Source: a virus. Taken from it: a stretch of DNA of 60,509 bases. Shown in pieces: positions 48,334 through 56,898 of the stretch. The DNA lies in the IMG/VR virus record IMGVR_UViG_3300007511_000023, positions 1-60,509 of that record; one strand, written 5' to 3'. The notes beneath the pieces are model-generated. The model was given only the letters and a program-made list of their open reading frames with translations. It did no database searches and had not been told where the DNA came from. Position numbers and translations under genes: made by a program. Each line of letters begins with the position of its first letter. Position 1 is the first letter of the stretch.

Positions 48334-48644
48334 TCAATCCCTCGCAGTAAGCCTACAACATAATTTTCCAAAATAAGATGATTAGTCTTATCTTGCACAC
48401 TCACCTCTTCTATCATCGACATGTCGACGACGATAGTCTTTTCAGCGAAAGTCCCCCTCCGAAGCTTTTGAAAAGGCTCAGCACAATCTTGTGCGACATC
48501 CACAACAGTCGCAGTGATGTATCTATCTTCTCGCGGCTTATAATCTTCTGGTAAAAGAATTCCGCTTTCGTTTGGCTCCTCTCTCTTAAAGTGAGGAACA
48601 ATCAGCAGATGCCGGTTAACTGGCTTAAGAGAGGGAGAAATCAT
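48330..48644 (-). CDS. GroES-like co-chaperonin
   Basis: 104 aa. LKPVNRHLLIVPHFKREEPN, ESGILLPEDY, ITATVVDVAQDC, KTIVVDMSMIEEV, LILENYVVGLL: the GroES barrel with the mobile loop at about residues 20-30. I recall this form in marine T4-like phages. It would cap GroEL, possibly the phage's own. Confidence 0.8.
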   Translation of the reverse strand: MISPSLKPVNRHLLIVPHFKREEPNESGILLPEDYKPREDRYITATVVDVAQDCAEPFQKLRRGTFAEKTIVVDMSMIEEVSVQDKTNHLILENYVVGLLRGIE

Positions 48645-48937
48645 TAGTTTACCTCTACAGTCTTCTTGACGTGCTGGTAGAAATCCAGCAATTGCTCAAT
48701 ATCCGTATTATTCTTCATCATTCGATAAGCTTTCACAGCCATCGAAATCTCCTCTTTGCTAAGCCATCCATTTTCGATAAAGTTAGTCTTGAGATCTCGC
48801 TTAGACTCCTTATATGGCTCCATTGCGTCTTCAATCGCCGCCATGTTTTTAATGTAGCTTGTGATATGGACTTCTTTTTGTTCCACACTCATCGTAGTTG
48901 TTTCGTCGTTACTCACAATAGACAAATTCGCACCCAT
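48644..48937 (-). CDS. Small helical phage protein
   Basis: 97 aa. HITSYIKNMAAIEDAMEPYK, ENGWLSKEEISMAVKAYRMM: helical, a pattern common in marine phages with an unclear role. First gene behind the promoter at 48974-49002; TAATG overlap to the GroES-like gene. Confidence 0.6.
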   Translation of the reverse strand: MGANLSIVSNDETTTMSVEQKEVHITSYIKNMAAIEDAMEPYKESKRDLKTNFIENGWLSKEEISMAVKAYRMMKNNTDIEQLLDFYQHVKKTVEVN

Positions 48938-48973
48938 GTTAAAACTCCTTTAACTGTTTTATTTTGTAATATT

Positions 48974-49002
48974 ATATTAACACTAATTTAGATAAAAATC
49001 AA
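48974..49002 (-). promoter_or_regulatory. Sigma70-type promoter
   Basis: TTGATT, 17 nt, TAATAT. The stop of the upstream gene (48999-49001) lies inside the -35. It probably drives the GroES/ThyX operon. Confidence 0.62.
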
Positions 49003-49625
49003 GTGTTTTTTAAAACTTTCTTAGCAATTGCCTTAACTGCCATTCTTTCGTTTCTAGAAAGCTTCTTATATGTTTCGAGCCCTTCGCCGAACGTGAAGGG
49101 ACGGTTTCTAACCTTTGTCATAAATTCTTTTTCTCTTCCGAAGTCGCGCTCTCCGACTTCTATCTTGTTTCCATAACCAGGAAACTCCGAATTGTTGGTG
49201 CCTATCAGGTAAGCTCCCTTTGCTCCTTTCGGAATTATCAAAACAGAATCCTGGCAGTATTTTTCTCCCAAAGTTGTTATAGAGTTTGCAAAGCTAGGAT
49301 CCTCTTCAAGGTTTACCACAAACATGCTGTCCTCGCTAACCTCAAAAGCCTCCGGAGTGTTAAAATTCTCAATGTATGATCCTTTTGCTTTTGTAACTCC
49401 GTAACCCAAAGACAACAGTGCTGCCTTTAAATCACGATTGCGTGAAAGATTTGTGTCCTCTTCCCCTGGCGTGTCTGAACGCTCTGTGCACTTAGAAAAG
49501 TCCTTTATATCGCCTCGAAAAGCCGTTATAACTGCTGTTTCTCGCTCTTCCATGTGCTTGTGAACCCTAGATAGAGAAGATTCAGAAATGAACTTTCTCC
49601 ATATGCCTATAACCTCTTCCATCAT
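48999..49625 (-). CDS. DUF3293-like phage protein
   Basis: 208 aa. VITAFRGDIKDFSKC, NRDLKAALLSLGYGVTKAKG, FVVNLEEDP match the DUF3293 pattern (A-F-R ... N-x-x-L-x-x-x-L-x-x-x-G-Y). The second half has EFPGYGNKIEVGERDFG and FMTKVRNRPFTF, known to me from phage proteins. Function unknown. Confidence 0.62.
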   Translation of the reverse strand: MMEEVIGIWRKFISESSLSRVHKHMEERETAVITAFRGDIKDFSKCTERSDTPGEEDTNLSRNRDLKAALLSLGYGVTKAKGSYIENFNTPEAFEVSEDSMFVVNLEEDPSFANSITTLGEKYCQDSVLIIPKGAKGAYLIGTNNSEFPGYGNKIEVGERDFGREKEFMTKVRNRPFTFGEGLETYKKLSRNERMAVKAIAKKVLKNT

Positions 49626-49626
49626 A

Positions 49627-49926
49627 TCACTTAATTCCTTCTAATTCAAGATATTCCTTTATTTTTGATAACGTGTCTAATTCCCTCTCGATATCGATAT
49701 GACGAATCTTGTCAATTCGATAATTCGTCTTGTAGATATCTGAGTTGTCGTTTCTTAACTTGTTTGTGTTCTCTGTTGCCATCTCATATGGTTTATCATT
49801 GAACCACTTAACCCTAGCGTAAGTCCACGGGACAGTCAAGCCTTCGTCTCTTTCCTCGAGGGACGTTACTACACCGTATCTTCTAATTCCATGCCACTCG
49901 TTATACACCACTTCGCCAATATTCAT
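49627..49926 (-). CDS. SH3-like protein (NIGEVVYN type)
   Basis: 99 aa. MNIGEVVYNEWHGIRRYGVV, YARVKWFND, then a helical tail. The most distant recognisable relative of the KVGDLV family, far from the array. Confidence 0.6.
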   Translation of the reverse strand: MNIGEVVYNEWHGIRRYGVVTSLEERDEGLTVPWTYARVKWFNDKPYEMATENTNKLRNDNSDIYKTNYRIDKIRHIDIERELDTLSKIKEYLELEGIK

Positions 49927-50474
49927 AAACTCTCTCTTTCTATTCTTGTTGCTTCTATATTATCAAACCAAACAACAATATCTTTTGTTCCTTGGTTTAT
50001 TCGGTAATAGACACCCTTATATCTCTTCGCATCTTCATCCCTTATCGGGGTAAAGTATTCTGGATAGAGTCCAGGCTTATCCTCTTTCGCAAGAGACTTC
50101 AAAACTTTGTCCAAATTGGGCACCACCATTCCTGATGCTTTTTTCGACTTATGTAGTAAATCTTCCGGATCTTCAACCAAATCATATATGTCAGAAGCTG
50201 GAACCTTAACAGAGTAAAGGTTGTTTTTCGAACCTGCCACAACAGTTTCTAAATGTGATGGATCTAAATAAAAGAACACTCTTGGAAAAGAAGAAACATT
50301 ATAGTCATTTTTACTATAAGACATTCTTGCGCTTCGAAACTTTTCCGGGTCTAATGGTATTACATCCATGTCTCTACCTGAAAAACGAAACAGCTCTATC
50401 TCCCCTGCTTCAATATACTTCTCTATCTCCTCTTTGAGTAAGAACTTTTGCCAGTTGTTGTGTATTGTATCCAT
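49923..50474 (-). CDS. Conserved phage protein
   Basis: 183 aa. NNWQKFLLKEEIEK, EIELFRFSGRDMDVIPLDPE, RVFFYLDPS, SDIYDLVEDPEDL: recalls a protein class in cyanophages with a possible ADP-ribosyltransferase-like fold. Not confirmed. Confidence 0.55.
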   Translation of the reverse strand: MDTIHNNWQKFLLKEEIEKYIEAGEIELFRFSGRDMDVIPLDPEKFRSARMSYSKNDYNVSSFPRVFFYLDPSHLETVVAGSKNNLYSVKVPASDIYDLVEDPEDLLHKSKKASGMVVPNLDKVLKSLAKEDKPGLYPEYFTPIRDEDAKRYKGVYYRINQGTKDIVVWFDNIEATRIERESL

Positions 50475-50487
50475 ACTATAATTACCT

Positions 50488-52356
50488 CTAAAGAAACTTT
50501 ATTTCGCAACTTCCGCCGGCGCATGCTGCTTCGCCAGCCAAATCCGTATTATCTTCTTCTTCTGTTATTTTTGTTAAGTCGACTCCACTGAGGGACGCCA
50601 TCAGAGCGTCGTAACGTTCCACTGAGCAATCTTCGAACGGAGCCTGCTTATAGTTGCCCCCATCATAAGGAAGGACAGAAAGCCCAGTGTATGACTCTCT
50701 GTTTTCCCACATCCACTCTCCAACGTCTGTCCATTCAGAATCCTTAAGAGAAATAGTCGCCGAAACATTGTGATTGTTCGGTCCTCTGCCGCCGCCGGGA
50801 AAAACCCAGTTTTCCGTAACACGCTTTACCCTCTTAAGCAATTGCAGAGCAGACTCTGCTCTAAGGATAGCCCCCTCTGGGGCTTTTTGCGGGACGGAGA
50901 TGACTGCAGTATCGTGAGGACGAAAGTATTCGTCTTCCACCAGCTCTGGGTGACTTCTAGCCAAAAATGAATATATAGGCTCGTTCTTTCCCACGCGGAT
51001 TCTCCTGATGTAATAATCGTTATGCCAGGCGTGAATACCGCTCGATGTTCCAAGCACTAACGATGTTGTACCTGCCGGTTTTACACACGTAGTTCTAGCA
51101 GCTGGAGATATTTCAATGAGCTTCGCCACTCTGACATTCTCCTTCTTTACCACAGCTGCCGCAGCCTTCATGTCAAGCTCCAAGACAGTTCCAGATGCGA
51201 TGCCAGTCATGCTGACGCCCAATAAGGCGTCCTTATCTGTGTTAACCTGCCACACGGGGCGTAAATAGTGAAAGTCAGTATACCCAGCTTGCAATGTTCC
51301 GATGAAAGAGGCAACTCGAGCACGCTCTTCAAAATCTTTCTGATTTTCTATCTCGCTAACGTTAATTTCTGTCAAGTTACAAAACTGGCAAGATCTCAGA
51401 GATATCTCATGGCACGGATTAAATCCTCTTTCTTTGTCATTCGTAAAAGAGAATCCTGGTTCGCCAGCGCCGGAGGCTTGAATTCTCTCCCACAGGCTCA
51501 TGAAGGTTTCTTTTGTTATTCTATGTCGCAGAATAACCACCGAATTGTTAGCCCTGCCTCTTTGCGGATTCTTCTCCCACCAGTTTCCAGTCTTAGCAGC
51601 TATCATCTCACTATCGTCTGCTGAAAATAAGGATATCATTGCTGCTCTGCGAATTCCACCTGCAAGAACTGCATCCGCCACATGACACATGATATCATGC
51701 GCCTCAATGGGCTCGAGCTTTTGTCCGTTTTCCTTGTTTTCTAAAATTCCCTTAATTTTCAGCAAACACTCCTTGAGAGGCTGTGGGCCGGGGGCTTTGC
51801 CTCCAGAAGTAACAAGCCTCTCCCCTTTCTGCCTGATATCCCCGTAGTCAAAGCGAACATGACTACTCCTATAACCATAGTAGGTTTCCATCAAAACCTT
51901 TACGGCGTCGGCCCAGCCTTCAATACTGTCTTGAATGAGATACCGGTACGTTCTACTTGAAGTTGGCTTTCTAATCTCTGGCAACTTCTCTATGTGATGC
52001 TTTTGTACAGAAAATCCGACTCCGGTGCCGCCGAGTAGCAAGAACATCGCCTCACTAAAAGCTCGATAATCGTCTAACGCGACAAAAGCACAGTTGAAAA
52101 TTCTTGAAGGGTTAATCTCTATTGGCTTGCCACCAAACTGCATTGAACGCATAGATGGAAGAACTTTCTTATCATAAACCAACTTGTATGCCTTGCGAAT
52201 CTGAAGTTCTAAGCCCGGATACTTTTTAAGGTGCATATTCATATTCCTAGTCACCAATTCATTCCAAGTCTCTCTTCTGTTTTCTTTAGGCAAAAACCTT
52301 GCATATTTCATATGCACAGTAATGTCGGATAAAATTTCATTAGATAGCTCTTTCAT
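50488..52356 (-). CDS. nrdJ: Class II (B12-dependent) ribonucleotide reductase
   Basis: 622 aa. NPSRIFNCAF, MFLLLGGTGVGFSVQ, NPCHEISL with catalytic Cys, TTCVKPAGTTSLVLG and the C-terminal CAGGSCE redox pair, typical of the monomeric adenosylcobalamin-dependent enzyme (RTPR type). It makes deoxyribonucleotides for replication and needs cobalamin from the host. Upstream gene is the helicase. Confidence 0.92.
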   Translation of the reverse strand: MKELSNEILSDITVHMKYARFLPKENRRETWNELVTRNMNMHLKKYPGLELQIRKAYKLVYDKKVLPSMRSMQFGGKPIEINPSRIFNCAFVALDDYRAFSEAMFLLLGGTGVGFSVQKHHIEKLPEIRKPTSSRTYRYLIQDSIEGWADAVKVLMETYYGYRSSHVRFDYGDIRQKGERLVTSGGKAPGPQPLKECLLKIKGILENKENGQKLEPIEAHDIMCHVADAVLAGGIRRAAMISLFSADDSEMIAAKTGNWWEKNPQRGRANNSVVILRHRITKETFMSLWERIQASGAGEPGFSFTNDKERGFNPCHEISLRSCQFCNLTEINVSEIENQKDFEERARVASFIGTLQAGYTDFHYLRPVWQVNTDKDALLGVSMTGIASGTVLELDMKAAAAVVKKENVRVAKLIEISPAARTTCVKPAGTTSLVLGTSSGIHAWHNDYYIRRIRVGKNEPIYSFLARSHPELVEDEYFRPHDTAVISVPQKAPEGAILRAESALQLLKRVKRVTENWVFPGGGRGPNNHNVSATISLKDSEWTDVGEWMWENRESYTGLSVLPYDGGNYKQAPFEDCSVERYDALMASLSGVDLTKITEEEDNTDLAGEAACAGGSCEIKFL

Positions 52357-52359
52357 TTC

Positions 52360-53733
52360 TCACGTTCCCCCTTTTTTAAAGTCCTTATATTTCTCTTTCA
52401 ACAATTCCATCTGGTGTTTCGCTGCTTTTTCCACAATATCATTTACTGTCTCATCTGTAGGTGGTAAAACCTTGATTTTTACGTTACTAGTGTCCATAAA
52501 TATTGGATGTATAATTCCATCTGGACCGTTCCTGTTTTTTGCTACAAAAATCCTACCACCGTTAGTGCCCTTATCTTTAATCGTTCTCGAAACAGTAAAT
52601 ATAAAATCAGCAACGAAGCATTTATTAAATGCTTCGGAGATTGACTCCATAGTTATAACTTCGGCGTTAAGTCCGGATCGATTGGTTTGGGAAGCTGTCC
52701 AAATGGGGCACTCATAAATCTGCGCTAAACCTCGTAACTCTTCATAAATAGTTTCCAGCTGATGTCTTTTCTCATCTTTTGATGAAGAAGCTGGTTTTAT
52801 TAAATCTCCGTAATCTACGATTATTAAATCAGGCTCGAAGCCTCTAAGTTTCATCTTTTCTAAGTGATTTTTTATCGTTTGAATGGACGCTGAGCGGGTT
52901 GGATACTCCTTTACTATCAGTTTTCCTTCAATTTCTTGAATCTCCTCGTACACCTTCTCTTTAAATGCTCTCAAGTCTGACAATCCAATGCCAGTGATAG
53001 CACTGTCGTATCTGTTTGCCACAACTGTGTCCGCCAACTCCAAAGTATAGTGGATAACGTTCTTTCCCTGTTTGAGAGCTTGGGCTCCGAGATGCACAAG
53101 AACCATACTCTTTCCGGCGCCGGTGGGAGCAATGACGACTCCAAGTTCGCCTTTGCCCAGTCCACCCTTTGTGATTTCATCCAATTCTTTCCATCCGAAA
53201 GAGACTGGATTTCTTACCTTCAGCTCGAAACGCTTCTCGAAATCCAGAAAGTAATCATATCCAAAGTTATTATCGCTTCCAAGCTTAATAGCATCATTGA
53301 TAACCTTGCTTATCTCTTCAAAGGACGAACGCTTAATCAGGCTTACCGACTTGATCATGGCTTCCTTCAACTTCTGCTTTCTACAAAAGTCAAGAGCCTG
53401 ATCCTTAATATACTCTGAGCCCTCTACCTCAAGACGAGTTGAGATGACTCTAGTGTAGTAATCCCTAATGCGAATGCGAATAGGTTCGGACTCCTCTTTG
53501 AGTTCCGTACGCAAAAGAGACAACATAATTTTTTGTGTTGGCTGGACATTGTACTTGTCCCTGTAGTTTCGAATGAGCCCAACAAACGTTCGGAGGTATT
53601 TAAGCTCTAAAAAATTTGTGTCGAACACTTCGAACATCTGATCTGCAAAAGGACGATCCGTCAGCATTAGCTGACACAAGTCCTCTTGAAACGACTTCCC
53701 GAATTTGGAAAAGTCTTCCCGCTCATTTTTCAT
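52360..53733 (-). CDS. Replicative DNA helicase (DnaB/gp41-like)
   Basis: 457 aa. N-terminal helical domain, then a RecA-type motor with Walker A APTGAGKSM, HYTLELADTVVANRYDS, Walker B LIIVDYGDLIKP and an Arg-finger region NRSGLNAE. It unwinds DNA 5'-3' at the fork. No primase is seen in the window. Promoter at 53758-53786. Confidence 0.9.
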   Translation of the reverse strand: MKNEREDFSKFGKSFQEDLCQLMLTDRPFADQMFEVFDTNFLELKYLRTFVGLIRNYRDKYNVQPTQKIMLSLLRTELKEESEPIRIRIRDYYTRVISTRLEVEGSEYIKDQALDFCRKQKLKEAMIKSVSLIKRSSFEEISKVINDAIKLGSDNNFGYDYFLDFEKRFELKVRNPVSFGWKELDEITKGGLGKGELGVVIAPTGAGKSMVLVHLGAQALKQGKNVIHYTLELADTVVANRYDSAITGIGLSDLRAFKEKVYEEIQEIEGKLIVKEYPTRSASIQTIKNHLEKMKLRGFEPDLIIVDYGDLIKPASSSKDEKRHQLETIYEELRGLAQIYECPIWTASQTNRSGLNAEVITMESISEAFNKCFVADFIFTVSRTIKDKGTNGGRIFVAKNRNGPDGIIHPIFMDTSNVKIKVLPPTDETVNDIVEKAAKHQMELLKEKYKDFKKGGT

Positions 53734-53757
53734 GATTTTTCCTTAATTGAATGTCTT

Positions 53758-53786
53758 ATTCTAACTTATATCGCAGAAAAAATCAA
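53758..53786 (-). promoter_or_regulatory. Sigma70-type promoter
   Basis: TTGATT, 17 nt, TAGAAT. The TGA of the nuclease gene (53783-53785) lies in the -35. Confidence 0.6.
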
Positions 53787-54748
53787 GCACTTTTTCTGTA
53801 ATCTGACACAAACCTGTTAAACGCTACAAACAAGTCTGTTAAAGATACTTCCCCTATTCCATCCTTGTGCATCTCTGCTCTCAAGCCGCTCTTATTAAAC
53901 TCTGGTTCAAAACCCTCCATCACCTCTCTAATCCTGTTGTGCGTCTGCACAGGCAAAGAAGGGGAGTAAAGCTGCATTAGCTTGTAGTTCTGCTCAATGA
54001 GCTTCCGCTCTGCCACTACGGAGTGGTGCACCTTTAGGGGCGACTCTTGCTCTTGACAAGTCTCAACCAAATCATTCAAGTAGTAAGTCTTCCCTTCGGA
54101 AAGGAAGGGAAACCTCTTTGCAACAGTGCCTAAACCGACACCCTTAAGTCCAGCGAGGTTATCACTAGAATCCCCAACAATAGCTCTCGCAAGAGCGAAA
54201 TTAGTTGGATGAATGCCATACTCTTCAATTACCGCTTTCTTGTTCAACACTTGCTTTTGAGTGGGGCGATACAATATCGTCTTATCATCCAGTAGCTGAA
54301 TAAAGTCTTTGTCAGACGACACGATTACCTTCTGGTGTTCCTGCATCGATGGATGTTGCACTATCGCTGCAATGACATCATCCGCTTCAACATGAGGTTC
54401 CAAAAACTGAATCACAGGCGTTTGATTCAGGTACTCCAGTACTCTGACTTGCTGCCATGTTTTGTTTTCTTCCTCTTCCTGTTCCGTCATGTTACGGATA
54501 TCACGGTTTAGGCGCAAAGGCTTCCTGCCTGCCTTGTAATTCTTATTAACTGTCTTTCTTCGCGCGGATCCACCTTCGCCGTCCCACACAACAAAAATCT
54601 TGTCTGGTTTAATCTCTCTTGTCAGTTTGTTGAGGATTTTAAGAAATCCCTTCGAGCCGCCGATGGGCTGTCCATTCGACGACATGCTTGGATCAACTAT
54701 GTACGATCTCAAAAACTGGTTTAATGCATCTACTACCATTATTCTCAT
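53783..54748 (-). CDS. 5'-3' exonuclease / FEN-type nuclease
   Basis: 321 aa. MVVDALNQFLRSYI, IFVVWDGEGGSARR, VEADDVIAAI, IVSSDKDFIQLL, IVGDSSDNLAGLKGVGLGTV: the acidic metal sites and H3TH loop of the T4 RNase H/PolI-exonuclease family. It removes primers and processes flaps. It precedes the helicase. Confidence 0.93.
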   Translation of the reverse strand: MRIMVVDALNQFLRSYIVDPSMSSNGQPIGGSKGFLKILNKLTREIKPDKIFVVWDGEGGSARRKTVNKNYKAGRKPLRLNRDIRNMTEQEEEENKTWQQVRVLEYLNQTPVIQFLEPHVEADDVIAAIVQHPSMQEHQKVIVSSDKDFIQLLDDKTILYRPTQKQVLNKKAVIEEYGIHPTNFALARAIVGDSSDNLAGLKGVGLGTVAKRFPFLSEGKTYYLNDLVETCQEQESPLKVHHSVVAERKLIEQNYKLMQLYSPSLPVQTHNRIREVMEGFEPEFNKSGLRAEMHKDGIGEVSLTDLFVAFNRFVSDYRKSA

Positions 54749-54756
54749 ATTTATAC

Positions 54757-54798
54757 TCCTAAAATAAAACCACCTCTGGTAGAATACCAGAGGTGGTT
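54757..54798 (-). terminator. Rho-independent terminator overlapping a promoter
   Basis: A perfect 14-bp stem (AACCACCTCTGGTA/TACCAGAGGTGGTT) with a 3-nt loop, followed by TTTTATTTT. It should end the UvsX transcript. The left arm also forms the spacer of the promoter at 54781-54809. Confidence 0.85.
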
Positions 54799-54809
54799 GA
54801 AAAAGTCAA
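54781..54809 (-). promoter_or_regulatory. Promoter embedded in the terminator hairpin
   Basis: TTGACT, 17 nt, TATTCT; the -10 is inside the hairpin loop region. It would drive the nuclease gene at 53783. Confidence 0.6.
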
Positions 54810-54827
54810 GAACTTTGAGCGGGATTA

Positions 54828-55955
54828 TTAGTCCTTGACTTCAGTCTCTTCAGCTTCGTAAAAGTCGGAAGCTTTTCCAGTTCTATCGGAAAATTTCTTA
54901 ATAACGTCTTCATCAATAATCTGCAAGACTCTGTTCGAAAACTTTTCGTCTTCCAGCTTCTTTAACCAGCCTTTACGCTGAAATTTCTCCTCTGTCCCAT
55001 CTTCATGAACGAGCGCAAACCAAGCGCCTGCTTGTTTAAGGTTTTCAGAAATTTGAATGGCGTCAAACCAGCTTTCTTTATCCTGAACGCCGATATCTCC
55101 ATTATCTCCCCACAAAATCTTAAAATTACACGTTCTGCCAGCAGTGCCGAAACGAGATTTTTCAATCTTCGCCTTCACCTCTGAGCCAATGCGGAACCCG
55201 TTTTCGTCCTTCACGAATGACGCCTTTGCCTTTCTGCCCGTCAACCACACTCTCAAAGAGTAGGAGTACGGCAAAGACTTTCCTCCCGGCGTCATGTAAG
55301 GCGTTGTTAGTGCCTCAGATGGCGAACGAGTAATATTTGTCTTCAGTTGATTGAGAACCAGCAAAGTTGCATCTGCATTGGCAATCGGAACAACCAACTT
55401 GGACATCCCCTTAGACAAGATTCTTGCCTTCTTACCAACTTCTGCGTTGGGATTAAAGTCTCCCGCAATATCTGACACCGATGGCGTTAACGCCAGCGAG
55501 TCCCAAATAAACAAAAGCTGATTACCAGTAGACAACAAGTCCTCAATCGTCTCAAGTACAAACTCAACAGACTGAGCTTGTGTATACAAAAGCCTGTCTA
55601 AGTCGCAACCTGCGCGCTCTAGAAAGTCAGGATCAATTGCAGATTCGGAATCAAAGTAAACAACGTCAATTCCCATCTTTTGGGCGTTCGCAGCTACTTG
55701 AGCCGCCATAAAACTCTTACCAGTTGACTCCAGTCCAGCAATCTCTGATATCTTGCCTACTGGAATGCCTGCAAGCTTGCCCTTGCATGTAATGGAATCT
55801 AGCCAGCGTGAGCCAGTTGGAATCCAGTCCTTTACAGCTGTCGGGTTGTCTTCCTTAAGACTGTATGCAACAGTGGAGCCCGCTCTCTTGTTGACAAGAG
55901 ACTTCATCTGTTCAAACGAAACCTTGCCAGTCTTAATTTTGGTTATTTTTGCCAC
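54828..55955 (-). CDS. RecA/UvsX recombinase
   Basis: 375 aa. Walker A GLESTGKSF, VVYFDSESAIDP, LLFIWDSLALTPS (Walker B), VLNQLKTN and the DNA-binding loop region TTPYMTPGGKSLPYSYSLRVW. It forms filaments for strand exchange in recombination-dependent replication. Highly acidic tail. Confidence 0.95.
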   Translation of the reverse strand: MAKITKIKTGKVSFEQMKSLVNKRAGSTVAYSLKEDNPTAVKDWIPTGSRWLDSITCKGKLAGIPVGKISEIAGLESTGKSFMAAQVAANAQKMGIDVVYFDSESAIDPDFLERAGCDLDRLLYTQAQSVEFVLETIEDLLSTGNQLLFIWDSLALTPSVSDIAGDFNPNAEVGKKARILSKGMSKLVVPIANADATLLVLNQLKTNITRSPSEALTTPYMTPGGKSLPYSYSLRVWLTGRKAKASFVKDENGFRIGSEVKAKIEKSRFGTAGRTCNFKILWGDNGDIGVQDKESWFDAIQISENLKQAGAWFALVHEDGTEEKFQRKGWLKKLEDEKFSNRVLQIIDEDVIKKFSDRTGKASDFYEAEETEVKD

Positions 55956-56025
55956 CGTTTTCTCCTAGAGTTGTTCAACAATATGTGAGACACCTGTAAC
56001 CCCGTGCCTCCCTGCGGACAGTACT

Positions 56026-56793
56026 TTAACTGTTGAGCAAATCGTTGAATGCTGCCTCAACAGCATCCGTTCCACCCGTTGTCGTAGTAGTCGTAGTGGT
56101 AGTGTTACCAAAACGCTCGACTTCTCCGGTGCCACCGTCAGTAGACAGGAAGGTATCCAAAAGCTGATTTACCTCATCTGTCGTCTTGCGCTCGAAGAGA
56201 TTTTCGAAGTTCGGAACAGTCTCAAGCAACTCCGCACAACGCTCTTCGCCGCCAACGTTATCATCGCACAACACCGTCTTACGAGGACGTGGGCGAATGT
56301 CAGTCGTCGGGAAAGACGCGCCAGGAGCCTTACCATACATAATCTTAAGATCGTTTCCATCATCTGGATCGGTGATATCACCATAGTCGGGATCCAAAAC
56401 AATGTTCAGGAGCTTCTGGTAGGCTGTCTTGCCATATCCCCAAACTCGCACACCTTCGTTCTCTTCGCCGCGAACCAAGACAGGAGAAAAGAAGCGCTGC
56501 TTTGCAAACATATCCTTTGCAAGCCTCTTACTCTCTTCTGTGCCTTCATTCCACAACTTGTTACCAAAATCGCAAACAGGACATGCATCGCCGAAGTTAC
56601 GCTTCGGACAAAGGAACCCTCCTTTTGCTACATTGTAGTGGAACCAGCGCTCCTTAAAGGGATCGCCATCTGCTGTCGGAACGATACGAAGGTTGTTCTC
56701 TCCATCATTCGGACGCCAAAAAACTTTCTTGCCTCCATCCTTGCCTTGCAAAGTGTTCAGCTTCTGTTTCATCTTCTCAATATCAATAGCCAT
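56026..56793 (-). CDS. gp32-like single-stranded DNA-binding protein
   Basis: 255 aa. N-terminal basic stretch, OB-fold core with a zinc-type C-x-x-x-x-x-x-x-C-x-x-C site (CPKRNFGDACPVCDFG), RVWGYGKTAYQKLLNIV, and a Thr-rich linker before the acidic tail. It coats ssDNA for replication and recombination. Driven by a full-consensus promoter, as expected for an abundant protein. Confidence 0.93.
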   Translation of the reverse strand: MAIDIEKMKQKLNTLQGKDGGKKVFWRPNDGENNLRIVPTADGDPFKERWFHYNVAKGGFLCPKRNFGDACPVCDFGNKLWNEGTEESKRLAKDMFAKQRFFSPVLVRGEENEGVRVWGYGKTAYQKLLNIVLDPDYGDITDPDDGNDLKIMYGKAPGASFPTTDIRPRPRKTVLCDDNVGGEERCAELLETVPNFENLFERKTTDEVNQLLDTFLSTDGGTGEVERFGNTTTTTTTTTGGTDAVEAAFNDLLNS

Positions 56794-56861
56794 TTTGTTC
56801 TCCTTATTTTTTTGCTCAATGGGCTAAAGCAAGTCGGCAAATTTCCCGACTAACTGCAACT

Positions 56862-56890
56862 ATTATATGACATCCACTCTCAGATGTCAA
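56862..56890 (-). promoter_or_regulatory. Full-consensus sigma70 promoter with inverted repeat
   Basis: TTGACA, 17 nt, TATAAT. An inverted repeat TGACATC-N8-GATGTCA fills the spacer and -35 and may be an operator. Confidence 0.88.
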
Positions 56891-56898
56891 GGACTTTT

